64,000 bases of DNA from Streptomyces xinghaiensis S187 (GCF_000220705.2 NZ_CP023202.1:5176501-5240500), one strand, 5' to 3'; positions 51,574 through 61,080 are shown, counted from the stretch's first letter. Numbers and translations are program-made. The notes: generated from the letters alone by a model not told the origin.

Positions 51574-52460
51574 GCACGGCTGCGGAAATCGTGCTGAACG
51601 GGCTCGCCCTCGGCTCGGTGTACGCCCTGGTCTCCCTGGGCTTCGTCATCATCTTCAAGGCATCCGCCGTCTTCAACTTCGGCCACGGATCGCTGCTGCT
51701 GCTCGGCGGCTACCTCACCGCCGTCCTGCACGAACACCTCGGCTTCGCCGCCGCGCTGGCCGTCGCCGTCGTCGCGACGGCCGCCGTGGCCGCCGCCATC
51801 GAACGGCTGCTGCTGCGCAACACCGACCCGCACGCCGCGCACACCCTGACGATCATCACCATCGGTGTGGACATCGTCCTGATGACCGACCTGGCCCGCC
51901 GCATCGGCGGCGACCTGCTGAGCCTCGGCGACCCCTGGGGCAACGGCATCGTCGAGTTCGCCGGCGTCACCGTCGCGCAGAGCCGGCTCGCCTCGATTGT
52001 CGCCGCCGTCATCGTCATCGGCGCCGTCTTCGCGGTCTTCCGCTTCACCTCCTGGGGCCTGTCCCTGCGCGCCGCCGCCGAGGACCGGGAGGCCGCCGCC
52101 CTCATGGGCATCCGGCTGGAACGCATCCGGATGCTCGCCTGGTGCCTCGCCGGGGCCCTGGCCGCCATCGCCGCGGTCTTCCTGACCGCCTTCCCGTCCG
52201 CCGGACTGGAGCGCACCACCGGGCACATCGCGCTGGCCGCCTTCCCGGCCGCCGTGCTCGGCGGCATGACCTCACCGACGGGCGCCCTGCTCGGCTCCCT
52301 GCTCATCGGCGTCACCGAGGCCCTCTGCGCCGGCTACCAGACGGAACTCTCCGCGCTGGGCTCCGGCTTCAGCGACGTCGCACCGTACGCGGTGATGGTG
52401 CTGGTCCTCATGTTCCGCCCGACCGGGCTGCTCGGTACGAAGGAGACCGTCCGTGTCTGA
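51570..52460 (+). CDS. livH: Branched-chain amino acid-type ABC permease (LivH)
   Basis: A 296-residue permease with about eight membrane segments. It opens with AAEIVLNGLALGSVYALVSL and carries the family-typical FNFGHGSLLLLGGYL and the coupling segment TSWGLSLRAAAEDREAAALMGI, where the EDREAA loop contacts the ATPases. The ATG overlaps the livG stop (ATGA). It forms a heterodimeric channel with LivM. Confidence 0.92.
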   Translation: MSTAAEIVLNGLALGSVYALVSLGFVIIFKASAVFNFGHGSLLLLGGYLTAVLHEHLGFAAALAVAVVATAAVAAAIERLLLRNTDPHAAHTLTIITIGVDIVLMTDLARRIGGDLLSLGDPWGNGIVEFAGVTVAQSRLASIVAAVIVIGAVFAVFRFTSWGLSLRAAAEDREAAALMGIRLERIRMLAWCLAGALAAIAAVFLTAFPSAGLERTTGHIALAAFPAAVLGGMTSPTGALLGSLLIGVTEALCAGYQTELSALGSGFSDVAPYAVMVLVLMFRPTGLLGTKETVRV

Positions 52461-53748
52461 CCGCACCACCGACAAGCACGACGCCACAGCCGGCACCGCC
52501 GGCGGCGAGCGCGCCGAGCCCGCCCCGGCGGCGGCCGGCACCGCGACCGGGACGGAGTCCGCGACCGTGACCGAGCCGGCGACCGGGCCCGCCCCCGGCG
52601 GCCCCGGCGACGGCGCCGGCGGGGCCCCCGGACCGGACACCGCCGCGGCCCCGTCCGGCCGGCGGATCACCACCGCCCGCGTCCTCCCCCTCGCCGCCGC
52701 CCTCCTCCTCTGCCTCTTCCCCTTCTACCTCGACGCCGCCTGGCTCCAGATCGGCCTGTTCGCCATGGCCGCCGCCATCGGCGCCATCGGCCTCAACCTG
52801 CTGACCGGCAGCACCGGCCAGCTCTCCCTGGGCCACGCCTTCTTCCTCGCCGTCGGCGCCTACGGCTACGCCTGGTTCGGCGGCGACCCCGGCCCCGGGC
52901 TGCCGCCGCTGCTCGCGCTCCTCCTCGCCGTCGCCCTGACCGGCCTCGCGGGCGGCCTGTTCAGCCCCATCGCCGGCCGGCTGCGCGGCATGTACCTGGG
53001 CGTCGCCACCCTCGCCCTGGTGTTCCTCGGCCACCACGTGATGCTCAACGCCGAGCCGGTCACCGGCGGCTTCAACGGCCGCTCCGTACCGCCCATGGAG
53101 ATCTTCGGCTTCTCCTTCACCGGCAGCGACCCGTACCTGGCCGTGCTGGGCGTGCCCTTCGGCGCCACCGAACGCCTCTGGTACCTCGCCCTGGTGCTGC
53201 TCGCCTTCGCCTGGTGGACCGCGCACAACCTGCTGCGCGGCCGCTCCGGCCGGGCGCTCACCGCCGTACGCGACAGCGAGGTGGCCGCCGCCGTGCTGGG
53301 CGTGCCCGTCGCCCGCTACCGCTCCGGCGCCTTCATCGTCTCCTCGATGTACGCCGGTCTCGCCGGCGCGCTGATCGCCCTGATCTCCCAGACCGTGGTG
53401 CCCGACTACTTCAGCCTGGCGCTCTCCATCGACTACCTCGCCATGATCGTGATCGGCGGACTCGGCTCGGTCGGAGGCGCCGCCGTCGGCGCGCTCTTCG
53501 TCAGCGCCCTGCCGCTCGTCATCGCCCGCTACGCCGACCAGCTACCGCTGATCGAGCCGCCCGGGGCCCCCGGAAACGCCGTCGGCCCCGCAGACGCCGC
53601 CCGCTACCTCTACGGCGCGGCCATCGTCCTCATCCTCCTCCGCGCCCCCGGCGGGCTGAGCGGCCTGCTGCACAGCGGCAAGCTCCGCCGCTTCCGTACC
53701 GGCGTCCGTCCCCGTACCACCAACGAAACCCAGGAGCCCACCTCATGA
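52453..53748 (+). CDS. livM: Branched-chain amino acid-type ABC permease (LivM)
   Basis: A 431-residue permease. A disordered Ala/Thr/Gly/Pro leader of about 70 residues precedes the membrane domain (LPLAAALLLCLFPFYLDAAW), longer than in most relatives. Family segments are IGLNLLTGSTGQLSLGHAFF and the coupling loop RSGRALTAVRDSEVAAAVLG, then DYLAMIVIGGLGSVGGAAVG. GTG at 52453 overlaps the livH end by 8 bases, so translation is coupled. Confidence 0.92.
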   Translation: MSDRTTDKHDATAGTAGGERAEPAPAAAGTATGTESATVTEPATGPAPGGPGDGAGGAPGPDTAAAPSGRRITTARVLPLAAALLLCLFPFYLDAAWLQIGLFAMAAAIGAIGLNLLTGSTGQLSLGHAFFLAVGAYGYAWFGGDPGPGLPPLLALLLAVALTGLAGGLFSPIAGRLRGMYLGVATLALVFLGHHVMLNAEPVTGGFNGRSVPPMEIFGFSFTGSDPYLAVLGVPFGATERLWYLALVLLAFAWWTAHNLLRGRSGRALTAVRDSEVAAAVLGVPVARYRSGAFIVSSMYAGLAGALIALISQTVVPDYFSLALSIDYLAMIVIGGLGSVGGAAVGALFVSALPLVIARYADQLPLIEPPGAPGNAVGPADAARYLYGAAIVLILLRAPGGLSGLLHSGKLRRFRTGVRPRTTNETQEPTS

Positions 53749-55004
53749 AGCACAGCAGGAGAGCCGCCGTCGCGGCGGCGGTCGTCGCCCTGGCCCTCGC
53801 CGGGACCGGCTGCAGCACCAAGGCCCAGGAGTCCGACGGCGGCAAGGCCGGCGCGGACGGGGTCAAGACCGGTCCGGGTGTCACCGAGAAGACCATCAAG
53901 CTCGCCGCGCTGACCGACCTCAGCGGTCCGTACGCCACCCTCGGCAAGAGCATCGTCCAGGCCCAGAAGATGTGGGCCGAGGGCGTGAACAAGGACGGCG
54001 GCATCTGCGACCGCAAGATCGAGATCGTGGTGAAGGACCACGGCTACGACGTGCAGAAGGCCCGCTCCGCCTACACCGAGGTCTCGCCCGACGTGCTGGC
54101 CATGCCGCAGGTGATCGGCTCGCCGGTGGTCGCCGCCCTGAAGGACAGCGTGGCGAAGGACAAGATCCTCACCTATCCGATGGCGTGGGCCGCGTCCCTG
54201 CTCGGCGAGGACGCCATCCAGGTCCTGGGCACCACCTACGACATCGACATGATCAACGCCGTGGACTTCCTCAACCGCGAGGCCGGGGTGAAGAAGGGCG
54301 ACAAGATCGGCCACGTCTACTTCGAGGGCGACTACGGGCAGAGCGCCCTGGAGGGTGCCAAGGCCGCCGCGAAGGAGCGGGGCATGACCGTCGTCGAGCA
54401 GAAGATCAAGCCGACCGACACCGATCTGTCGGCCCAGGTCTCCGCCCTGCGCGCGGCCAAGGTCAAGGCGGTCCTCATCAGCGCCGGGCCCACCCAGACG
54501 GCTTCGCTCGTCGGCGTCTCCGCCGCCAAGGGCTTCACCGTCCCCGTCCTCACCAGCGCCCCGGGCTATGCCCCGCAGCTGCTGAAAACACCGGCCGGCC
54601 CGGCCCTGGAGAAGATGCTGCACATCGTCAGCGCCACACCGCCGGTCAGCCACGACCTGCCCGACCTGGAGAAGATGGTCGCCGACTACCAGAAGAAGTA
54701 CCCCAAGGAGCTGGTCGACTCCGGCACCCTCTCCGGCTACAGCGCCGTCACGGCGCTCGACGCGGACCTCCGCGCGGCCTGCGAGGCGAAGGACCTCACC
54801 CGTGAGGGCCTGGTCAAGGCGCACCGCTCGCAGAGCGAGCACAAGGGCTTCGGCGTGACGCAGGACTTCAGCGACGCCTCGCAGCCCGCGACGTACGCCT
54901 CGTACATCTCCAAGCCCGACCCGAAGAAGGTCGGCGGCTCGGTGCTGGTCGAGGACGCGCACGAACTGCCGGAGGCCCGGGAGTACTTCAAGAACCGCTC
55001 CTGA
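53745..55004 (+). CDS. livK: ABC transporter substrate-binding lipoprotein (LivK type)
   Basis: A 419-residue periplasmic-type binding lipoprotein. Signal peptide MKHSRRAAVAAAVVALALAG with lipobox GTGC (Cys at residue ~23), then the type I fold: TIKLAALTDLSGPYATLGKS, VVKDHGYDVQKARSAYTEV, HVYFEGDYGQSALEGAKAAA and VKAVLISAGPTQTASLVGV. The ligand class is branched-chain amino acid-like, but amides, urea or short organic acids are equally possible. ATG overlaps the livM stop. A long hairpin follows the stop. Confidence 0.92.
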   Translation: MKHSRRAAVAAAVVALALAGTGCSTKAQESDGGKAGADGVKTGPGVTEKTIKLAALTDLSGPYATLGKSIVQAQKMWAEGVNKDGGICDRKIEIVVKDHGYDVQKARSAYTEVSPDVLAMPQVIGSPVVAALKDSVAKDKILTYPMAWAASLLGEDAIQVLGTTYDIDMINAVDFLNREAGVKKGDKIGHVYFEGDYGQSALEGAKAAAKERGMTVVEQKIKPTDTDLSAQVSALRAAKVKAVLISAGPTQTASLVGVSAAKGFTVPVLTSAPGYAPQLLKTPAGPALEKMLHIVSATPPVSHDLPDLEKMVADYQKKYPKELVDSGTLSGYSAVTALDADLRAACEAKDLTREGLVKAHRSQSEHKGFGVTQDFSDASQPATYASYISKPDPKKVGGSVLVEDAHELPEAREYFKNRS

Positions 55005-55043
55005 CCCGCTGCCCGGGCCCCGTGAGCCCGGGAAGCACCGACA

Positions 55044-55098
55044 CGGACGGCGGTCCGCACGGCCCCTCATCACGGGGAGCCGAGCGGACCGCCGTCCG
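55044..55098 (+). terminator. Hairpin ending the liv-type operon
   Basis: CGGACGGCGGTCCGC (55044-55058) pairs perfectly over 15 bp with GCGGACCGCCGTCCG (55084-55098). The 25-base loop contains a second GGC-CCC/GGG-GCC stem, extending the hairpin. It starts 40 bases after the last stop. The remaining ~520 bases to the next gene show no coding sequence. Confidence 0.7.
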
Positions 55099-55621
55099 CC
55101 GTGCGCCGGGGTCGTGACGCGCGCCCGCCGGCGAACAGGACCGGGGAAACCGCCCGGAAGCGTTGCCTCCGCCGTGCCGCTCCGGGGAGACTGCATGCCG
55201 TGACTACCGGGTCGGCCATGGGCCACACACGAGTGAGGCACCCGGCCACGAGGTGAGGACGGGGCGGGCCAGAGGCCCGCCTGCCCGCTCCGCCCCGGCG
55301 GCCGCCGCGCACCCGCGCACCGCGCTCACGCGCCCCTGCGCACGCACGCGCACTCCGCGCCGCCGTCGCCCGGCGTTCCTCCGCACCGCCCGAACGGTGC
55401 GCCTCCCCGCCCGTCCTCCGGCGCGGCCGCCCAACCGCGCGGCCGCCGGGGACCCGGCCGGGACTCCCGCCACCGGCCCGTCCGGCCGGACGGCAACCCC
55501 TCATCCCACGCACCCACCGGCGGCGACCGCCCGCCTCCCGGCACCTGACGCACACGCGTACGCGTCCGGCCGCCGGCGGCCCGCGGCGGCGCCCGCCGGA
55601 GAACCGGAGACACACCCCAGC

Positions 55622-56461
55622 ATGCCGAACGACTTCAACCAGCAGATCATCGAGGAGTTCCGCGCCAACGGCGGCCGCGTCGGCGGCCCCTTCGAGGGCG
55701 CCCGGCTCATCCTTCTGACCACCACCGGCGCGCGGTCCGGCCGGCAGCACACCACTCCGCTGGGCTGCCTGCCCGACGGGGAGCGGGTGCTGGTCATCGC
55801 CTCGGCCGGCGGCTCACCGCACCACCCGGACTGGTACCGCAACATCCTGGCGCACCCCCGCGTCACCGTCGAGGACGGCGTCTTCACCTACGAGGCGGGG
55901 GCGGCGGTCCTGGAGGGCGCCGAACGGGACCACCTCTTCGCCCGTGCGGCCGAGGCCGACCAGGGCTGGGCCGACTACCAGACCAGGGCGGGACGGACCC
56001 TGCCGGTCGTCGCCCTGACCCCCCTTCCGGGCCCGCCGCGCCCGAACGCGTCGTCCTGGGGCGCGGCCCTCAAGCTCGTCCACGACGCCTTCCGCCGCGA
56101 ACTCACCCTGATCCGCGGGGAACTCGCGGACTCCGGGCCGGGCGCGCTGGGCGCCCAGCTCCGCGTCAACTGCCTGACGTTCTGCCGGAACCTGCACGGC
56201 CACCACACCAACGAGGACGCCGGGATGCTCCCGGCCGTGGCCGAACAGAACCCGGAGCTGGCCCCGGTGACGGAGCGTCTGTACCGGGAGCACGAGCGGA
56301 TCGCGGCCCTGCTGGACACCCTCCGCGACCTCGTCTCCGCCGGGGACGCGGACCCGGCCGCCGTCCTCCCCGAGTTCGACCGCCTCACCGCCGAGCTCGA
56401 AAGCCATCTGGTCTACGAGGAGGAGCACCTGATCCCCCTCCTCGACGCCGCGGTCACCTGA
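55622..56461 (+). CDS. F420-dependent (DDN-like) nitroreductase fused to hemerythrin
   Basis: A 279-residue two-domain protein. Residues 1-140 are a deazaflavin (F420)-dependent nitroreductase/quinone reductase of the DDN type: GPFEGARLILLTTTGARSGR, LIASAGGSPHHPDWYRNI-like segment and HPRVTVEDG. Residues ~155-279 are a hemerythrin HHE domain: HDAFRRELTLIRGEL, LHGHHTNEDAGMLPAV, LYREHERIAALL and ESHLVYEEEHLIPLL supply the His and Glu ligands of a di-iron site. The fusion suggests F420H2-linked oxygen or NO handling. ATG at 55622 begins the conserved domain; a GGAG lies 10-13 bases upstream. Confidence 0.88.
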   Translation: MPNDFNQQIIEEFRANGGRVGGPFEGARLILLTTTGARSGRQHTTPLGCLPDGERVLVIASAGGSPHHPDWYRNILAHPRVTVEDGVFTYEAGAAVLEGAERDHLFARAAEADQGWADYQTRAGRTLPVVALTPLPGPPRPNASSWGAALKLVHDAFRRELTLIRGELADSGPGALGAQLRVNCLTFCRNLHGHHTNEDAGMLPAVAEQNPELAPVTERLYREHERIAALLDTLRDLVSAGDADPAAVLPEFDRLTAELESHLVYEEEHLIPLLDAAVT

Positions 56462-56524
56462 CCCCATGGGCGCCCGGCCCACCGGGGAGACGCCGTGCCG
56501 CCCGCCGCCCGGCCGTCCGGGGCC

Positions 56525-58600
56525 TCAGCCGGCCGCGGAATCCTCCGCGGCAGAGGCAGCGGCGGGGGCGGGCGGCAGGGCGGTGAGCGCCAGGACGGCC
56601 AGGTCGTCGCGGAGCCGCTCGCCCCACCAGGCGTGGGCGTCCTCCATCAGCACCGCCGTGATGTGGTCGGCCGGACGCGCGGTGCCGGGCGGGGGCGGCT
56701 GCTTGGCGACGACGGCGGCGAGGTCCTCGGACTCCCGCTGGTGGTACGAGCCCGCGCCCTCGGTGAAGCCGTCGGTGTAGAGGACGAGGGTGTCGCCGGG
56801 CAGCAGCTCGGTCTCCGTCACCGGGTGGTGCACCTGCCCCAGGGCGCCCAGCAGCGGCCCGTGCACGTCGAGGACGGTCGTGCCGCCGTTCGCCCGGCGC
56901 AGCAGCGGGGCGGGGTGGCCAGCCGAGGCGAGGTGGAGGCGGGTGGGCGTCAGGGTGGTGTCGACGACGACGTAGGCCAGGGTGCAGAAGGGGGTCCTCT
57001 GACGGCGCAGGGCCCGGTCGACGAGGTCGAGGACGTGCGCCGGGTCGGGGGTGTGCTGGGCCGCGGCCCACAGGGTGTGGCGCACCAGGCCGGTGATGGC
57101 GGCCGCGGCCGGCCCCTTGCCGCAGACGTCTCCCAGGACGAGGACGTGCCGTCCGTCGGCCGTGGCGAAGGCGTCGTAGAAGTCGCCGCCGATGTGCAGC
57201 CCGCTGCCGTGCGGGTGGTAGCGGGCGGCGAGGTCGAAGCCGGGCAGCGCCGGGAGGTGGGGCGGCAGCAGGGGGTGTTCGAGTGCCTGGGTGGTGGCGC
57301 GCAGCCGGTGCAGCAGACGGTCCTGCTGGATGCCCACGGCCATCTGGTCGGCGATGCCCTCCAGGGTGCCGGAGGCGGCGGACGACAGCGGGGCGGTGCT
57401 GCCGAGGGCGAGCACCCCCAGCAACTCCCCGCCGGAGACGAGGGGATAACCCACGCAGACGGTGGAGTCCTCGCCCGGGACCTCGTCGAGGGCGGGGCGG
57501 CGCTCGGCGGCGACGCGTTCCATCAGCGCCTGGCGGACCCGGACGTGCGCCGGGGTCGGCCCGTCGGCCGGGCCGTCGGCGCACACCGTGTGGTCCAGCC
57601 GGTCACCGGCGGGCGTCCGCACCGCCCAGACGCAGGCGAAGACGGCCGACAGCCGGTTCACCGCCGCCTTGACGCACCGCTCCAGCCGCTCCGGCAGCGG
57701 ACCCGGAGCGGTCATGGCCGCGGCGACCTCCGCGCTGAGCAGCGCGTGGCTCGTCCGCTCGGCGAGCTGGCGCTGGGCGCGCAGCCGTTCGGTGATGTCC
57801 TCGACGAGCAGCAGCCGGCGCTCCCGCCCCTCGGGGTCGAGGACCTGCTGCGGAGCCAGCCGCAGCGCCTGCGCAGCGCCGTCCGGGCGGAGACGTTCGA
57901 AAACCGCGCCCGGGTCGGCGCCGGGCTCTCCGCCGGACGAGGCGAGATGCTCCTCCAGCCGGGCGTGCAAGGTCTCGGGGAACAGGGAGGTCAGCGGCCG
58001 GCCGAGCGACTCGGGCTCGCCGAGGTCCAGGATGTCGGCGGCCTTGTTGTTCCAGGCGGCCATGGCCCCGGAGGCGTCCAGCATCAGCGCGCCGACCGGC
58101 GCCTGGGTGAGGAACTCGCCGAAGAGGTGGTCCCCCATCTGGCGGCTGATCGCCGTGCCGGCGCCGAGCCGGTACTGGGCCGCGGCCCGCACCGTCGTAT
58201 AGGTGCGCTGCCGGCCGAGCGCCGTCATCATCTCCCGGGCCACCCCGGGCAGCCGGTCCGCCTGCGAGACGGGGAGGTGGCGCGCCCGGTCGCCGGAGAA
58301 CAGCAGGGGCAGGGCGGCGAGATCACCCTCGGTCTCCGCGGTGGAGACGGCGATCACCACCAGGTCGGCGGGGTGCGGACGCACCGCGTGGACGAGGCCG
58401 AACGGGGACGGCAGCTCCTGGCCGAGCACCACCAGCGTGGGGCGGCGCTCGCCGCGCACCCCCTGGGTGTGGTCCACGAGCTGCTCGGGCGGGACGAAGA
58501 GCACGTCGGCTCCCGGGCCGAGCACCGCCTGCAGCGCCGACACCGCGCCCGGGAGTACGCCGACGAGGAGGACGCGGGGTCTGTCCGGAGGCACCGTCAT
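56525..58600 (-). CDS. PAS/GAF/PP2C (SpoIIE-like) serine phosphatase
   Basis: A 691-residue signalling phosphatase. N-terminal ~130 residues look like a degenerate receiver (RPRVLLVGVLPGAVSALQAV, LVVLGQELPSPFG). A PAS domain follows (APVGALMLDASGAMAAWNNK), then a GAF domain (about 300-450) and the SpoIIE/PP2C catalytic domain with metal-binding Asp residues in HIGGDFYDAFATADG, VLVLGDVCGKGPAAA, TLVLYTDGFTEGAG and DDLAVLALTAL. Such enzymes usually dephosphorylate anti-sigma antagonists. Its ATG overlaps the stop of the acyl-CoA dehydrogenase gene, so the two are co-translated. Confidence 0.88.
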   Translation of the reverse strand: MTVPPDRPRVLLVGVLPGAVSALQAVLGPGADVLFVPPEQLVDHTQGVRGERRPTLVVLGQELPSPFGLVHAVRPHPADLVVIAVSTAETEGDLAALPLLFSGDRARHLPVSQADRLPGVAREMMTALGRQRTYTTVRAAAQYRLGAGTAISRQMGDHLFGEFLTQAPVGALMLDASGAMAAWNNKAADILDLGEPESLGRPLTSLFPETLHARLEEHLASSGGEPGADPGAVFERLRPDGAAQALRLAPQQVLDPEGRERRLLLVEDITERLRAQRQLAERTSHALLSAEVAAAMTAPGPLPERLERCVKAAVNRLSAVFACVWAVRTPAGDRLDHTVCADGPADGPTPAHVRVRQALMERVAAERRPALDEVPGEDSTVCVGYPLVSGGELLGVLALGSTAPLSSAASGTLEGIADQMAVGIQQDRLLHRLRATTQALEHPLLPPHLPALPGFDLAARYHPHGSGLHIGGDFYDAFATADGRHVLVLGDVCGKGPAAAAITGLVRHTLWAAAQHTPDPAHVLDLVDRALRRQRTPFCTLAYVVVDTTLTPTRLHLASAGHPAPLLRRANGGTTVLDVHGPLLGALGQVHHPVTETELLPGDTLVLYTDGFTEGAGSYHQRESEDLAAVVAKQPPPPGTARPADHITAVLMEDAHAWWGERLRDDLAVLALTALPPAPAAASAAEDSAAG

Positions 58601-59757
58601 CCCTCCAGCAGCGGTTCGTCGAGCAGGGCCCGGCCCGTCCAGATGCGCAGCACGTCGGTGGTCGGAGCCATCACATGGGCCGCGCGGGCGTCGCGCAGCA
58701 TCCGGTGCAGGGCGGAGTCCTGGCCGTAGCCGATGCCGCCGACCAGGGTCAGGGCGTCGTTGATGACGCGCTCCGCCGCCTCGGCGACCTCGGCCTTCGC
58801 GGACGCCAGCCCCATCAGCGCCTCCGCGCCGCCCGCCTCCGCCTCCACGGCCGCGTGGAAGATCAGCCGCCGGGTGCGCTCCACCCGGGCCCACATCGAC
58901 CCCAGCCGGTGCTGGACGACCGGCTGCGAGGCCAGGGCCCGGTCGGAGTGGGCGTGCCGGCGCCGCAGCAGATGGGCGCGGGCCTCCTCCAGAGCGGCGG
59001 CGGCGACACCCAGGTAGGTGCCGGCCATGGCCATCAGGAAATACGGGGCGACGACGTTGAAGACGTACCAGATCTGGTCGCCCTCCTCGCCCAGCAGACG
59101 GGACTGCGGAATGTCCACCCCGCGCAGCTCCAGGGAGCGCGAGGAGTTGCCGCGCATGCCGAACCCGGTCCACGGCTTACCCCACACCTGGCCCGCCGCG
59201 CCGGCGTCGAGCACGACGCAGGAGAACAGGCCCGGCGGGATACCGGGGTCGGCCGCGACCGCGGAGAGCACATAGGAGTCCGCGTGGGCGGCGTTGGTGA
59301 CGAAGCTCTTGGTGCCGGTCAGCCGCAGCCGGCCGGGACGGCTGTGCTCCATGCGCGTCTGCGGCAGCCAGAACTCGCCGCCGGTGGCCGGCTCGGACAG
59401 GGCGAGCGTCGTCAGATGCTCCCCGGCGGCGATCGGCCGCAGATACCGCTCCTGCTGCTCCGGGGTGGCCTTGGCGGCGATCACGGCGGAACCGGCCAGA
59501 TGCATGCCGAAGCAGATGGACGTCGACGCGCAGGCCCGGCCCGTCACCTCGCCGACCTGCGCCACGGCCAGCAGACCGTGCCCCAGCCCGCCGAACCGCT
59601 CGGGCACCACCAGCCCGCCCAGCCGCTGCCGCAGCGCGGCCATGCCCTCCTCGGGCCACCGCTGCCCGGCGTCGGTCTCCGCCGCACGGGGGGCCAGGAC
59701 CTCGTCCGCGGCCTCGCGCGCCAGGGCCACCACCTTGCCCAGCTCGATCCGCGCCAC
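58597..59757 (-). CDS. Acyl-CoA dehydrogenase family flavoprotein
   Basis: A 386-residue acyl-CoA dehydrogenase-like protein. The flavin/substrate region TTLALSEPATGGEFWLPQTR, LTGTKSFVTNAAHADSYVLS, the middle-domain FGMRGNSSRSLELRGVDIP and the C-terminal VGGIGYGQDSALHRMLRDARA are all recognisable. The residue that would be the catalytic Glu lies in a less conserved region, so true dehydrogenase activity is unproven. GTG 59757 is preferred (GGAAGA upstream); the frame continues to a TTG at 59823. Its stop overlaps the phosphatase gene start. Confidence 0.85.
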   Translation of the reverse strand: MARIELGKVVALAREAADEVLAPRAAETDAGQRWPEEGMAALRQRLGGLVVPERFGGLGHGLLAVAQVGEVTGRACASTSICFGMHLAGSAVIAAKATPEQQERYLRPIAAGEHLTTLALSEPATGGEFWLPQTRMEHSRPGRLRLTGTKSFVTNAAHADSYVLSAVAADPGIPPGLFSCVVLDAGAAGQVWGKPWTGFGMRGNSSRSLELRGVDIPQSRLLGEEGDQIWYVFNVVAPYFLMAMAGTYLGVAAAALEEARAHLLRRRHAHSDRALASQPVVQHRLGSMWARVERTRRLIFHAAVEAEAGGAEALMGLASAKAEVAEAAERVINDALTLVGGIGYGQDSALHRMLRDARAAHVMAPTTDVLRIWTGRALLDEPLLEG

Positions 59758-59951
59758 CGCTGCACCGTCTTCCTGTGTACGGGACCCGGTCGAAGAACTT
59801 CGGCGGGCGTCTCCGGCTGTCAATCCACCGACTTTCCGCCGACTCCCGCCGCGGAGTCAAATCGCACGGGAAGGCGAGCTTCCGCGGAAACCGGTACGTC
59901 GGCCTCCGGCGCGGCGGCACCGGCGCCGCCCCGGAGGCCCGGGGCCCTCGC

Positions 59952-60650
59952 TCAGCGCTCCGGCAGGCGCTGGAGCAGGCCCCAGGTGAACTCGGCGATC
60001 ACCCGGCACCGTTCACCGGTCGCCGCGTCCGGTGCCGTGAACGCCAGCCGCCAGCGGGTCGGGGCCGAGCCCTCCATCGGCGTGGCCGGGGCGAAGGCGC
60101 GGGCGACCTCGTCCACCGTGCAGCTCCAGGGACGCAGATCACCGAGCGTCCGCAGGACGGGGCCGGGGGCGCCCGGGGCGCGGACCAGCCACTCGTTCCA
60201 CACCTGGCCGCCCGGCGCCGCCAGCACCTCGAACCGCAGATCCGGCCAGAGCGGCACACGCCAGCGCAGGGCCTCGCACTCCAGGTCGCCGATCCGGCGC
60301 GGGGCACGGGACTCCGGCGGGCCGAGCACCGAGCGGTAGCGCGCCAGGGCGCCGCGGGCCCGGGGCGAGCGCACCATCGCCTGCCAGCGGCGGTTGGCCT
60401 CGCGCATCACCGCCCGGCTCTCGCCCAGCTCCCGCAGGGCGTCCTCGACGAGGCCGGGCTGGTGGTCGGCCATCCGCCGGAGCAGCACGAGCTGGAACAG
60501 GAGGGGGCCGGGCAGGGGCGGGGGAGGGGCGTCATGCGGGAAGGCGGGCCGGGTACCGGCGTCGGCGCCGCTGTCGGATCGAGTGCCGGAGGCGGGCCGG
60601 GTGCTGTCGTCGGGACCCGGGGTGTCGGCGGGCGGTTCGGGACGGCTCAT
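59952..60650 (-). CDS. Hypothetical protein
   Basis: A 232-residue protein that I do not recognise. The first ~50 residues are Pro/Asp/Ser-rich and disordered. The rest is a compact globular domain with helices (FQLVLLRRMADHQPGLVEDA, MREANRRWQAMVRSPRARGA) and strands with many Trp (LRWRVPLWPDLRFEVLAAPG, QVWNEWLVRAPG, RWRLAFTAPD, CRVIAEFTWGLLQRL). No signal peptide or membrane segment. The ATG at 60648-60650 starts MSRPEPPADT. It is a single gene, flanked by the TnpB element upstream. Confidence 0.7.
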   Translation of the reverse strand: MSRPEPPADTPGPDDSTRPASGTRSDSGADAGTRPAFPHDAPPPPLPGPLLFQLVLLRRMADHQPGLVEDALRELGESRAVMREANRRWQAMVRSPRARGALARYRSVLGPPESRAPRRIGDLECEALRWRVPLWPDLRFEVLAAPGGQVWNEWLVRAPGAPGPVLRTLGDLRPWSCTVDEVARAFAPATPMEGSAPTRWRLAFTAPDAATGERCRVIAEFTWGLLQRLPER

Positions 60651-60919
60651 GGCTCCATCGTCCCGCGGCGCGCGGGTGCGGGGCGGCCGCCGGGGGAGCG
60701 GCGGGCTCCGGCGGCACGGCCGGCGGCCCGGCGCGGCCGGAAAGCCCCGGACCCCGAGCGCCCCGGAGCCGGCAAGTCCGGAGACGGTGACGACCAGGCT
60801 TATTGCCGCCCGAAGGACCCACGGTTAGGCTGGCGTTCGTCATACCGATCAACGGCCGGGGTTTCGAACGTCTTGTTCCGGGCGCCGCCGCTGACGGAAG
60901 CGAATGCCGGAAGTTGGAA

Positions 60920-61080
60920 GTAGGTGAGTGAGCGGTTGTGACTCCACCCACGACTGAAGTCGCGGGCTTCCTGTGGCGGTGGCTAGGCACCGTCGCAGAG
61001 GACCAGCCCGGCCCTGTGTTTGACGTTCAGCGCGCCGACGTGGTCGGCATGTGCCACCAAGCCGCAGTTGACGCACGTGA
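60920..61080 (-). ncRNA. Putative omegaRNA (guide RNA of TnpB) at the element right end
   Basis: TnpB elements make a guide RNA from the 3' end of tnpB and the right end, with the guide read from flanking DNA. Here the right-end hairpin CCCACGACTGAAGTCGCGGG (60947-60966, TGAA loop, one mismatch) and GGAGTCAC end near 60938 fit. The exact limits cannot be read from sequence; the guide would come from bases just below 60938 on the minus strand. Confidence 0.4.

Noticed and set aside
55099..55621. Long N-terminal extension of the nitroreductase-hemerythrin protein
   Set aside because: The in-frame upstream sequence is Pro/Arg/Ala filler; the conserved domain starts at ATG 55622.
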